A program made the translations under genes and the position numbers. A model generated the notes under the pieces. It was not told the origin of the DNA and did no database searches. It was given only the letters and a program-made list of their open reading frames with translations. 64,000 nucleotides of DNA from Kappaphycus alvarezii (Eukaryota > Rhodophyta > Florideophyceae > Gigartinales > Solieriaceae): contig NADL03000778.1 in the NCBI GenBank assembly GCA_002205965.3, forward strand, positions 178,939 to 242,938, read 5' to 3'. Positions within the stretch are counted from its first letter, which is position 1; every line of letters begins with the position of its first letter. Shown piece after piece: positions 18,906 to 30,489 of the stretch.

Positions 18906-21771
18906 CTTGCGTTGACCGCGGTTAGTTCCACTGTCATTCCTACGGCGACGGACACGCTGCAGTTTCTATCGAGAAATGTAAGATGTGCAGTCTTGTCGTA
19001 CTCGTCAAACCGTCATCACCGCCCGGAGAAAAGCTTCGTCCATCTAGCGGTTCACGGGCTACCACAGTTTGAGCAACTAGGAGGGAAAGATTCAAAATTA
19101 TGCCATTTTCGACGCCAACTAGCACTACTTCATCCGTCGCCACCTCATCAGCCATGGCACCATTGTTGCCGCTAAAACTCTTTACAAAGCAGTGATTGGA
19201 TGTAGCCGCGAGGACTGAGCGTCTCTGCACTTATCGGGGAATAATTGGGAGTTAATAGTCAAAAGGGCCGACGAGAATGACTGTTGAGACACGTACAAAG
19301 ACAGTTACTCGCGTTGCGCGGTCTACTCCGCGAGACTGCAGACAGGAAATGGTAAGCTCAAGTAGCTAAACATCATCGCACATCGTAACAAGCTCTGAAA
19401 TTCCGCGGCGAGATGCGTCATACTGGTTTGCTAGTCTAAGATCACGACTTTCGTTCGACCTGCATGGTGGCTCAGCTCCCCAATACTAAGCGCGACGCTG
19501 TCCTTGCCTGCTAAGAAACCCACTACCTGCGATGTGACGGTCTACTACCCGCTCAACGACTACTCCGTTGCAAAAGCAGTCTACCCGGCAGTTCCTCTGA
19601 AGCATTGTTTCCTCGAATCAGCCGTCCTCAAAACGCAGTAACGGGAACCAGTAAGCCACATGTGCGGGAAAAACAAGTCCGCCCATTCTGTTGACTTTTT
19701 GGATCTACCGCGATGCCCTTTCCGGGTGGCCTTCCCTTCGTCCCGACCATCGGTGATATCACCATGTGTAGAACATACTTATTCGCCGTCTTTCACCTTG
19801 TAGCCATTTTTCTACACGCGGCTGTTCACCTCATTGACGCGGACGAGTTAAAGGGCCGGAACATTCAACTCTGGGCAGCTTGGGAAACTCAGCGATTCTG
19901 CGGAGATGTGTAGCCCCCGCATCGTAGGACATCGTTACGTTGGCTTTTGATATACAAGGCGCCCATCTACTCTGGTGACTACTTTCTAGATCGCTCTATG
20001 CTCGCGGCTGTTCACTCCCTCCGGATCTGCTGTGACAGCCATTGTTCGCTACTTCTGCGGAGGAACCATCTTTGCTACTTCCGTTGAGGATGTAGCCGCA
20101 ACGCCGACAAGCTCCCTCCAGTGAAGCAGGACTGGTCAATGGTGGTCAGGCAAACAGGTAAAAGAGAGGACTTGTATGGCATGCTGTAATGGAAACGTAG
20201 GGCTAGATTATAATTTATTATTCATAATTACAATTATTCAGAAGTACAGTACAGTCCAGTACAGTGTGTACAGTACAGTACAGTATTTGGTGATAACATG
20301 ACACGTGGGAACCAATAACCAGAGAATCTTGTTGTGTTACGCCGTCACTCTCCTCTTCACTTGGCTTTCTCCAACCTTCATCCCGCCACTCTCGGCGCCC
20401 GCGCCGCTATGGGCGCTGGCGCCGAACGCTCGTTCCTTCGTGCATCTTACAGACGGCTCTTAGTTTACAGGGCCTCCGCTGCAATGCCGTTGGCCACGCC
20501 CTTTTCAAGTGGATTGTCTTCCCGCGCCCCAGCGTACGTGGGTCCTCGAACTGGGAATGGCGTGTAAGGAGGGCTCTCTACCTGAATCAAGTTTTGCAAC
20601 GCTCAGCGTACCCGCCGCACTTAATCCGGCTGTCCTTTTGGACAGCACGCGAGGGGTCCCGGGTCCCGTGGTTCTGCTGGTTGTGTGAGAGGCCGCAAAC
20701 CGGGAGCACATGTCGACGTCGTCGCCGCTCTCTGTAAGCATTGCGCTTACACAGGGAGTTTTTCAAGCTACCACTGCCTTGGCCCGCATGTGTGTCGGTG
20801 GTGGAATTTTCTTCCTTCCCTTCTGTTGGCGAGGGCATCGGTTTAGCAGGTGCTGGGTTGAGTCTGTCTAGCAGGCCCACTAATAATCAAATTGAAGGTC
20901 TCCATTTCGTGATAAAATGGGGGCGGGGGGCCAGCGCGAAAAAGAAATACGAACAAATTTGGTTCCTTGGAAGGTGTTGATACTCCACAGCTGGGGGGTT
21001 GTGTGTGGAAGAGACTTGCGGGTGGTAGAAGTGATGGCCCAGATCGCTACTATAACAATTGGTGTGAATCTTTGCATCAGCAGCCGGCCGCTTCCAACTA
21101 TATGCCAATCTCTCAAATTAATGCAATTTCAATTTTCACTATTGGATCTCTCTACACCACTCGGCGACCAGCTCGGCGACCTGGCGTTTCCGCATATATC
21201 CATGCCGCCCTTTCCTGCCTGATGGGGGGAATTCATCGAGTTAAAGTAAAAGTCTGTTTTACTGCTCGTATTGTGTAGGCGGTCGGCCACATTCCTATCC
21301 CTCTAATCAACACTATTCTATCCCCGTTACATTTCACTTGTTCCACTCCTTCCTTATCCGCACCAATCCCAATCACCCAGAGTTCCTTTACACGCACTAG
21401 ATTGTACTAATGTGGGGAACTCAGCGCACGTCAGTGAAAAATTCATCGACTGAAGGAGGGGTTGATTCTCGCGTCTCAGAAGGTGCGTAACATTATGGCA
21501 CCAGTATGTATATCGAGTGTCCGCTGCATGTTAAGAGCTGAGTGCTCACGTGTCTCCTAGAGGCAGATACAGTGCTGTATTCCAAGCTTCAGCCAGTAAA
21601 GTGCGCCGTGTAAACAGTTTATACAAAAAAGTCTTAAATACATTTGCCTCAAATATGATCGCACTTGTTACAAGTACTGGAACTTGTTGTACCGTGAAAT
21701 GCTTGTGTTGTTGATGAAGTGAAGCAAGAAGGATTCCTCGAGGCATATGAAAAATCTTGACTTGTCGTACA
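18906..21771. other. Long gene-poor stretch with TACAGT cluster (20244-20285)
   Basis: About 2.9 kb without a supportable gene. Short open frames occur (for example 19713-19913 with a hydrophobic stretch, 20409-20567 with an Ala/Arg-rich N-terminus, and 20967-21278), but none shows a known domain. At 20244-20285 TACAGT repeats occur in near-perfect runs, followed 25 bp on by CACGTG and CCAAT-like sequence, which could be a promoter. Eroded coding remnants are possible. Confidence 0.4.
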
Positions 21772-23147
21772 GGCTTTTAGTGATGACGACCACGGACTGG
21801 TGACCTACGCGCCAAACGTTCAGCGGGCATCCCAACGTCTGTTCCTATCAATCTGTGTCCTGGAGTTTTACATTTAAGTTTTTTACCCGTGATATTTCCC
21901 AAGCATATGTGTAACTGCGGACGAAAATGAGCCGCGTTGGTTCTGTGCGCACGCCTCCCGTCCTTGGCTACCCTCCCAACATCCTCCTGCATCTTAATAG
22001 ACCTTTGTATGGCATTCCTAAAGCAGGTATCCACTGGTACGCTACCTGCCACCGCCACTACACCGAGATTTTAAACATGTTTGCTGCATTTCCATGACCC
22101 ATGCCTTTTATTCATCCTCAGCTCCATGGCACAAGCCTCTAAAAACGATAGTTCGACGGGCCTTACATGTTTCCAAACCGATGATACAGCAAATGCAAGC
22201 AATGATAGGCTTATCAAACTAGAGAACGACTCCTCAAAGCGGCTTCACTGTAAGGACGCCAAGTAATTCGAAGAAGGTGGAACCGTAAGGTTCATTGGTT
22301 CGTTAGTATCACGACAGGATGGAAAATACATACTCAACCAGCTAGAAAACGTTCAAAAGCTAAAAATTATGACTGAGGACGCTGTAGACGCTAAGGAGTA
22401 CGTAGCTCAACGCGCCCGCGGAGCATATATTGCTACAGTGTGTAGACCGGATTTATCGAATGGGCCTTCTATTGCATCACACCACCCGAAACACAACAAA
22501 GATGATGCCAAGGCTCTCAACCGCACTATTTTGAAGTTCCTGGAAGATCCAGATAAAGGACTCAAGTTAGTGAAACAAGACCTGCAGTCAATTAGAGTGT
22601 CTGTTTTTGTTGATGCTATTTTCGCATCAAAAACAAACACATCATCACAGCTCCGATTTTTAGTTGCTTTTATAGATAAGGATGGAGTAGCAAATATACT
22701 ATGGAACGGTGAAGTCAAGGAGAGTGGCCCGCAGCGCGTTAGCTGCTGAGTTACTGGCTGTAGTACATGGTTTTGATGTATCCACAACCATGCGCCACTC
22801 ACTGAACAAGACTTTTTGGACGCATTGTTCCACTGCACGTATACACGGATTCCAAAAACTTTTATGACAGTGTTATAATAATCAACTGTACTACCGAGAA
22901 AAGGGTTTTAATAGACTTGATAATGCTCAGAAAGTCTTACGAGAGACGGGAAGTTACTGAGATCTTCTGGATCCCTTCAGCAAAAAACCAAGCTGATGCG
23001 TTTACCAAATCTAAGCTATCACAGGCCCTCTCAAAGCTCATAGCAACAAACAACGAGTTGACCACTAACGCCTGGATTAAACGTGGTATCCTGAGCTGGG
23101 CAGGTGAGAATTCGCTCGACACTGAAGTTGGTGGAGTGTCACAGTAG
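21772..23147 (+). pseudogene. Copia-type reverse transcriptase/RNase H fragment (QTDD clade)
   Basis: A Ty1/copia pol remnant of the clade in which the RT box reads QTDD instead of YVDD. Visible in order: DDDHGLVTYAPNVQRASQRL, FTRDISQAYV-like sequence with a frame slip, LNRPLYGIPKAGIHWYATCH (21993 onwards, ending at a TGA), DPCLLF, the active site FQTDD (about 22175), VRFIGSLVSRQDGKYILN, AQRARGAYIATVCRPDLS, VFVDAIFASKTNTSSQLRF (RNase H, the family's DASF reading DAIF) and SYERREVTEIFWIPSAKNQA near the C-terminus. At least five frame breaks or stops. Gag, protease and integrase are absent. A GTGTCACAG just past the last codon may be the start of a lost LTR. Confidence 0.8.
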
Positions 23148-23985
23148 GTATCCTTCTCGCAAATTAGTCACTGTAAGTATTTAGACTGTAGGCTTTCTGT
23201 GTCAGTATTAAATGGAATACAGCACATTGCAGTTCCTCTCTGAAGCTGAGGAGAGGGCACCACCTGCGAGCAATCAGCACTTGATGAGAGAGGTTGGAAT
23301 TTGTACTTAAGGCTAGAATTCGTACAGTAAACCACGTGGAGAAAGAGGTCAGAAGAGAAATTTATTTACTGCAACAAACAACGAAGATCTACCGAGTGGA
23401 TTGCAGATTCAAGGGCGTTTAAAATCCGGAGTACTGCGTACTTAGTATCGGAGGCTAAGCACTGGTGTTGAAAAGCGCACTGTTCGAGCGAAATGTTCTG
23501 TATATTTTCTTCTGCGACCAAGCGGGACATATCTCTCCTTGCTTCGGATTCTGGTAGCCTTATTGATATCATATAAGGGGTAGCTAGTCCGGAGTTTCTA
23601 CTTTCGCACAGTGTATTGTACAGTAGTACCGTATGCTGTACGAACGAGCTATTCCAATAAGACTCAACACTAGTAGTTCTGCGACACGAAACCCTCGAGA
23701 CACGACACCTCACGCATTGTGGGCCACAAGCGCCACACAAAAAATAACGGACTGGAGCACCCCTCCACACATGGGGAGCTCTCTTGTCTCCTCTCTCCCC
23801 GTTCAACTCATCAACAGACCACGTTCTTCTCAACCCTCGTCAATTCACCAATAGACCATGCGCTCTTCAACTACCGTCGGACTAACGACCGGAGTGCTGA
23901 CGAATGGCCAGTATTCGCCCAGAGATGCCAAATTTTCCATCACCCCACAACCATTTTGCAGCGACTTTCTCCCTTTTCTGCAACA

Positions 23986-24222
23986 ATGGATCTTTCCAAG
24001 CAGCTTGCTTGTTTGAGCACGGTTGGTCAAGCCCCTCGCAAAAATATTGCCGCGAAGGTGGCCTGGGTCGCCCACGGTGCAAAGATACACCACTCGGTAG
24101 CACGTTACAACCTTATGCGCTGTGTATCGCGTCAGGAGTTACTCGATCTCTTTGGCACTCACATCACAGAATATGTAATCCACAGCGTCGGTGAAGGGCT
24201 TACTCGAGAGTACACCTTCTAA
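23986..24222 (+). pseudogene. ORF with histone H3-like N-terminal tail (diverged H3 copy or mimic)
   Basis: The 78-residue reading from the ATG at 23986 begins MDLSKQLACLSTVGQAPRKN, then IAAKVAWVAHGAKIHH. Aligned without gaps to the canonical H3 tail from Met1, 14 of the first 29 positions agree, including K4, Q5, A7, S10, T11, G13, A15-P16-R17-K18, K23 and A25. The match may continue weakly as NLMRCVSRQELL against the H3 ALREIRRYQ-STELL region, then ends. The key K9 and K14 positions are changed (Leu, Gln), and no histone fold follows before the stop at 24220-24222. A decayed H3 retrocopy is the simplest reading; chance is unlikely but not excluded. Confidence 0.45.
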
Positions 24223-24954
24223 CTTGATCCCTGAGAGTCTCAACGTAATTGACGCGTTTATGATGAGGTCAGGGAAGAAGAATGGATCATCGGCACCATA
24301 CGATTGGACGAAGACATCCAAACATATCGAGTGGTCGATTTGGACACTGGATAGGAGCATCTTTGTCTTGCTATACATTCTCGTATTCTCTGGCTGCCAA
24401 AAGCCAGATGTTTAAATTGTCTCTCGTCAGGCTAGGCTCATTTAAGAGTGTGAAGATCGAATCAGTTCTGTCCTCAGCGTTCATAGGTGGTGCCATCTTC
24501 ATCCCGGTCGTCGTCTCCGGTTTTCCTCGATTATTTCAAGAGAAACTTGATCTTTTGCCGATTTTTTCTGGCCTCTCCGCGCACTGATGTCATATTACGT
24601 GATGATAACGACTTGCACTTTGGTTCCCCTATCTTCAACGCCCTCTGCCTGCTTGGTGCTCATTTTGTGACTGGAGAGTGGTTAAAAAACTATGAAAGTA
24701 ACGATTGCCCGTTGAAGGCGGATTTAAAGCGCAAAGGACGCATCAAGAGTAAAAGAGACGCTCAAAAACATGCATATACCCGTTCGTTCATTCTCAGTCA
24801 AGGCTTGATTCTTAACTCAGGCATTAAAAATACGTTGGATTTTACTGTTGGAGTTTCCATCGTGACTATTCAAGGTTCCAGTGGGTTTCATCACTGTTTT
24901 ACGATAAGTACCGAGACCGACCAGATATGGGATCCGTGCGAGCCTTTTGACTAA
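24223..24954 (+). other. Unidentified, apparently degraded coding remnant
   Basis: Three overlapping open stretches in different frames follow the H3-like tail. The last (about 24560-24954) reads like real protein: LHFGSPIFNALCLLGAHFVT, then a Lys/Arg-rich segment, then GFHHCFTISTETDQIWDPCE. The His followed about 17 residues later by Asp recalls the C-terminal half of papain-fold cysteine peptidases, but no catalytic Cys motif could be placed. No in-frame ATG opens this part. I do not assign a function. Confidence 0.25.
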
Positions 24955-25429
24955 GAGCTCTCTTCTCAAGCTCTTTTTGATTGCGTCGGCCGTAACTCTA
25001 CATTCATATCCGTTCTAAAGGTCCGGAAGGTGGTGCTCGCGACTGCAGGAAAGCGCAGCAAGTGGGGTTCATGCCATAACTTCTCGTCCGACTGGAAGCG
25101 TGAGCGGATTATCAAGGAAAGCCAAGGAGGCAGTATCGCTGCTCTCTAGTGACTTAAGATTCGCTGTTTCAATCAAAATGTTTACGGTGCATCTTCATGC
25201 TTCCTTATTACTTAGCTTTCTAGGATAAGTTAATCTCAGCCATTTCTCTTCAATCTACTTTATTTCTTGATTCTGTTCCGCTTGCTTCATTGAATCTCTT
25301 GATTTTCTTAAAATGAGTAAATGAGCAGTTCTCTTATTAAACGGAAAAATTTAGCGCACATGAATTAACTTCCGTATAACGCGACCGGTGGAGAACATTA
25401 AGTCGTAGCGTGGGTGGTTAGCCTTAATC
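24955..25429. other. Nothing recognised
   Basis: AT-rich sequence with no supported gene or repeat. Confidence 0.45.
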
Positions 25430-26850
25430 ACCGGCACGGTCCATAGAAATATGAATCGAAGGCCGGCGGCCACTTGCGCCACTTATTGAAGGCCGTAACA
25501 TGCGCCACCAACATTTCATCTCCAGCTTCGAACTTCCTGATGTTTCCTTTGACCTTACGAGGTTCGCTAGATTTCTACACCACAGCAGCTTGCGTTTTGG
25601 AATCGGCATATGTCTCGATAAGCCGATGATGGGGACCCGGGTCACTGAGAAGCGATACAGAATCACTGGCCAGCATCCTCGAATTGAAACCATAAATCAG
25701 TCGGGAAGGGGAAGGGGAGTCGCTTCAGTTGAGTCCGCGGTAAACATTAAGGACTTGAGGGAGAGCTTCTGCCCAGTCACTCCCACAGCGTACGACCGAC
25801 CGTTTGAACGCATGCTTGATAGTTACCAACATCCGCTCCACACGACAGTTTCCAATCGGCGGGTAAGCAAGCACTGCCTTCTACTTGACTCCCATCTCTT
25901 TCATGTCATTTTGTACCGCTACCGCCATATACGCAGTACCGGTATCAGACACGATCTTCTTTGGCGGTCCGAACAGAATTTTTTTTTGCCGATGAACCTT
26001 ATCACTTTGTCAGCAGTAGAATAAGTCGTAGCCCAAGCTATGGGCCACTCAGTCATATGTTCTACTGCAACTAGAGCAACTCTTCTTCCAGTCGTCGAAG
26101 GCTTGTATGGGCCAGCGAAGGCCATTGAAAAGGTCTCAAAGATCTCAGTAACAAGATTCCTCAGACTCGAATGATAAGGCGGCAACCTTCTCGAATGCTG
26201 GCACCCATCACAACCCTGTACATACTCGGTGACGCCGTGATGCAAGTCAGACCACCAAAATCAGTCCCTCACGCACTTCTTAGTCGAACCGGCGTTCCAA
26301 CGGCCAATATCATCCTGAAAGATGGCAATTTTCGCCGAGCGTTGACCAATCGGAGGCACGACATGGAGTCTTTTCTTCTTGCGACGAAAAAGGGAGTCAT
26401 TCCCGAGCATAAAACTCATTGCACTCCGTCTGACTGCGATATTCTTCTCCGGGTCGGATTTTAGAACTCGTTATCCGGATAGGAACCGTGCTACATCTAG
26501 CAAGTGTGGTTCGAAACCGTCCAAGTTTGGGTCTGCCCAATCCACTGTCGCTACAGATCCTTCTGTTATATTCCCATTATTTCTTCCATCCGCCTTCTTG
26601 TTAGGCCTTCGAGAGAGATAATTGGCCACCCATTCCCCAAGCCCGGATCTCAAAATCGTATTCCACCATGAAGTCTATACACCTTGAAAACCGCCCGAGA
26701 ACATCTTTCTTCCTCAACGTGGTTTGAAGGGCTTGGTGATCTGTATAGACAACGAAAGGCTTATTGGACAGAAGATATATTCGTAACCTTTTCAGAGTGA
26801 AAATTACGGCAAATTATTCTCGTTTTCTTGTGGAGTAGCGGCATTTTGGA
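25430..26850 (-). pseudogene. Ty3/gypsy RNase H-integrase fragment
   Basis: Read on the minus strand from 26850 downward: an RNase H end (YSTRKREYFAVIFTLKRLRI, FVVYTDHQALQTTLRKKDVL), a spacer, the zinc-binding region of integrase (expected H-H-C-C; here GRWN replaces GHW but YVQGCDGCQ is kept), and the catalytic core. The core reads FETFSMAFAGPY..VAVEHMTEWPIA, then FGPPKKIVSDTGTAY, a premature stop, and NCRVERMLVTIKHAFKRSV with its Glu. The first catalytic Asp is replaced by Glu in VEHMTEWP. A gypsy-type C-terminus (GDEMLVAHVTAFNKW) ends near 25430. Several stops and frame slips show it is dead. Protease and most of the reverse transcriptase are missing. Confidence 0.85.
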
Positions 26851-27289
26851 CTTGATCGTTCGAGAAGCGAACTGAATGTGTATTTTCGCCCCCAATCGAA
26901 GCGAAGGGGGCGGGCGAAGATGAGTCCCTTTAAGCGCTTCTCTGGCGCGTAATTGAGTTAGGTGATGACACTTACAGTGTTTCCGCGGGTATTTTCGGTC
27001 AGTTTACTGAGATTAGCTGTAGGCTGTAAATCAAGAGACAGCATACAGTACATCAAAAATAACTAACCAACTAAAAAATTGAACCGAAGCCATATAATTC
27101 GTGTCAGTAGCAGCTGTATCTATTGAAAATCAACTACTGCAGGTTGCCAATAGCTTTCAATGTCGGTATATGCAAGCTACTGTACCTCTACTGTGTGTTT
27201 ATAATTACGGTAGATACGAAGTAGGGGAACATTAAGTATTTCCACTATACTGAGAAATTTATGAGCTTCAACGCCAGATATCTTAAGCT
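26851..27289. other. Nothing recognised
   Basis: AT-rich sequence between two transposon remnants. No open frame or repeat worth naming, apart from one TACAGTAC at about 27045. Confidence 0.45.
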
Positions 27290-27296
27290 TGATACC

Positions 27297-27660
27297 ACAT
27301 CAATTCAGGATATCCTGCCAGCGGGGAAACTTAAGGACTGATCCGACATCGGTACGAATCTGATTGGGATAGCCGTTATATTTTAAACACCATGCCTCTA
27401 GAAGTTCCGAGGAGGTTCCCTGAACCCTCTGATTGAATACTGATTTTTGATCCAGGAAAATGGCGCTAGAGAAATAAGTTGCTGTGTCAATGACACGGAG
27501 AACTAGATGATTATTGAGAAACATCAAATCGAGAGAAAGGTATTCCCCGAACTCTAGTTCATCTGTATGTTGCATGGATATATTAAAACGAACAGGGGTA
27601 GGACAACGGCGCTGAAATGTGTCGCAATGTCACGAAATCTTCTCTAGGGATTTTTTATCC
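27297..27660 (-). pseudogene. Integrase fragment of a third retroelement group
   Basis: From 27660 downward: KSLEKIS then HCDTFQRRCPTPVRF, where the zinc-site second Cys has become Phe. The core follows: EFGEYLSLDLMFLNNHLVLR with its first Asp, VIDTATYFSSAIFLD, and YPNQIRTDVGSVLKF with the second Asp. The order and wording match the copia-like clade seen intact at 35,950-36,790 (MDILHIDSKPVLHIVDEATR), not the gypsy fragment just before it. The glutamate region and the reverse transcriptase are missing, and a stop interrupts the zinc-binding part. Confidence 0.75.
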
Positions 27661-29800
27661 AATTGGCATCACAATCTTCGGGTGGATCTCTTTTGAGAAG
27701 GATCAGAAACTTATCGGTGGACGGGTGATGGAATCTTTGATGGAGTTTGGTCAGCTCGTAATGGGTAAAATTGATGAAAATTTGATTCCATATGAGATAA
27801 GCGTGTCCTTATTTACGAACTAGAGGAATCTTCCATTCATGAACCGGACTACAAAGCGTATATTACACCTTGTTGAAATATAACTGCAACTTGTCAAGAG
27901 TGCTTACTATTCATATTTGGAGGTGAAAAAAGAAATATTATGCATGAGCTTACGACAACATCTTCCATTGATAAAGGGTATGCAGGCAGTAGAACTTCAA
28001 TATTGATCAAGCCGACAGCGCGCTGGATGCTGGGTCCGAACCTGTAAAAATTCCTGCTTTTCCATAATTTGAACATTAGCCTCAGTAAATAGGCAAAACG
28101 CACGGGGTTTAAGCTGTATTATTTTACAATGAAAGCAGATGCGTCGAGTGAAATTTGACCTTCTATCGACTGGAGAAGGAGAACTACTCTTGTAAAGAGC
28201 AGTAATGAATGAAAAATTTCCCAATCACGAGGGATATTTGCTGTTCTTTAGAGAAAAACCATGGGATGAACGTCGACGCCGAAGCTATAAAGTTCGGGCT
28301 CCATTATTTCATTATGAAAATTGTGAGCAGTATCATGGATTTCTTGTTCATTGAGTGGATTACCCTCCTCAACTTCCGGTGAGCATTAGGTTATCTCCTT
28401 GGTGTCCTTGAAAGGACCAGGGACATCTTCATCATCTTTGAACATAGATCCCTCGACATGTGGACACTGTTCGAAGAGTATTTGCTTAGCACGATCAGGA
28501 TTACTTCCTAAGGCTTTTCGGACGTTATTTGTGAAGTTAAGTTGTAATTGGGAAGTTTCGAATAAAAAGATTAGTTCTCTACAATTGTTACAACGACGCA
28601 CATTTACAAAGCGGTCAAAACAGGTCTTACCAGGGGTATCTTTACTGGAGCCGTTCGAATTTCTGGCTTTTCCATGACGGCTTAAATACGAAGAGGGAGC
28701 GGATGATCGCAATCATGATTTACAAAGTTTACTGTATGTTCAATACTAGACTATTTTTTCAAAATTGCTGATCCGACACACGCCCGTACCGCTGCAGAAG
28801 CTTTTAACAACCTTCATGTAGGAAAAACAAATCGAACAGTAAGCCACATGTGCTGGAATATCAAATGATGTATTGAGTGAACAAACAGCCCATTTCAACA
28901 CCCCTTTCACTCAGCAGACCACAGAGTGCTGAAAGAACTCAGGCTTCTTACACTTCATTCCTATCACCTATACCGTTCAAGAAGTCGTCAATCACCAAAG
29001 CGACGCAAGTCGCCAGTGGGGCTGCAGCCCTCACTCACCAACGAAAGGTCCAGGACCTACAGCAAAAGTTGTCAAGGCGCGTGGTCCCCCCTCACTGACC
29101 TCCCGCGACCCATGTTTCCGACCACGTGTAGTCAAGAAATACCACACCTCGGACACTACAACTCACACACGAATCTACCAGAGCACTGCAAAGTCAATTT
29201 AATGTGACCATTAAAAAAGTACAAAATTTATCATTATTTTTTTTCTGGATTCAGTGTATCTCGCGCACATTATACTTCGCAGCGGTAAACTTACTGAATA
29301 CAACTCAATTACTAGTCCGATTCCACGTTCAAACACTCATTACTGTTCGATTGAACAATTAACTGCCTAAAAATGAAGCTCTATCATCGGCATCTTGCTG
29401 GATGTTCACATGCATGAATTATATTACTCGTTTCCGCCCACTAACTCGAAATTTAATCCCTCATTAATTACGTGAAGAACTTCATTACACAGTGCATTCC
29501 CGTCATAACTGCACAGGAAGGGTTTGCTTCCAATTTCCCCGGAGGACTGTGTGGATAAGATACCTCCCTTGAATACATTCTACTGCGAGCTTCAGGGCAC
29601 TCATTCCAGGAAAGCATGAAGAAATTCAGAACTTGGAATTCCCCACCTCCTCACTTCCATGTCATCCTCCATTTCCTACCAATGCGGGTGTACACCTCTT
29701 CAGTTGCAATCCTGCTGCATAACCTTGATCACAAAATGTCGCATTTGCGACTCCGATGGTACAGTGTTGGACAGCCATTTACCGTTTGGCTTTCTACCGT
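27661..29800. other. AT-rich region without supported genes
   Basis: Possible further erosion products of the integrase element occur on the minus strand; for example 28386-28712 encodes an unremarkable 108-codon frame with two CxxC-like pairs. I could not match them to a domain. No tRNA, LTR pair or tandem repeat was found before the minisatellite. Confidence 0.4.
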
Positions 29801-29802
29801 CA

Positions 29803-30130
29803 ACTAGAAACCTCATACGCATTATAGAATCATGTAACGGATTTTGGATGCAGTCGGACAAACCGTAATCAAAACTAGAAACCTCATACGCATTATAGAA
29901 TCATGTAACGGATTTTGGATGCAGTCGGACAAACCGTAATCAAAACTAGAAACCTCATACGCATTATAGAATCATGTAACTGATTTTGGATGCAGTCGGA
30001 CAATCCATAATCATAACTAGAAACCTCATACGCATTATAGAATCATATAACTTATTTTTGGATACAGCTCGATGAACCCATAATCATAACCAGATTCCTC
30101 ATACACAATATAAAATCAAATACGTTTTTC
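29803..30130. repeat. 71-bp minisatellite, four-plus units
   Basis: ACTAGAAACCTCATACG recurs at 29803, 29874, 29945 and 30016 (71-bp spacing) and, diverged, at 30089. The first units are almost identical and later ones decay toward the right. Related units occur at 43,055-43,440 and, longer, in each LTR of the array, so this block marks the 3' LTR of the copia copy that follows. Confidence 0.9.
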
Positions 30131-30489
30131 TAGGAGTCATGACAGAATTTCCGTAACAGACTCCTTCTGTACGAACTCAAGTACAGTAAGAAATACTGTA
30201 CTGGGTACAGTACAATGTACAGTACGAAGTACAGTTCCTCATGTGGCAGTAGTACAGTATGTGTAGACAACTGCATCAAAGGTTTCTACTCTTAGCTGTA
30301 CCATGTGTACATCACGTACACAACTGCCACCACATACACGTGTACATACCATACCTCAGCATATCTCTCGTACAGTACAGTACAGTAGACAACTCACCCA
30401 CTTGCAGTACCATACCATACATATAATCACCCCCAAAACAACAGGCACCGATGTGAGGTTCATGTGATCGTGTCGCCAAATCAGCAATA
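30131..30489 (-). repeat. 3' LTR end of copia copy B (with TACAGT and CACGTG motifs)
   Basis: The order minisatellite, TACAGTACGAAGTACAG block, CACGTG-type motifs, polypurine tract matches the array LTRs. On the minus strand the LTR begins TATTGCTGATTTGGCGA at 30489 immediately after CGAGGGGGAG, against TGTTGGTGATTTCGTGA after CGAGGGGGGG in the array. The outer (low-coordinate) boundary is not resolved. Confidence 0.75.

Noticed and set aside
20409..20567. 52-codon frame (MGAGAERSFLRASYRR...) possibly a first exon with GTAAGG donor, behind a TACAGT cluster
   Set aside because: No acceptor plus convincing second exon could be found, and the sequence has no recognisable family.
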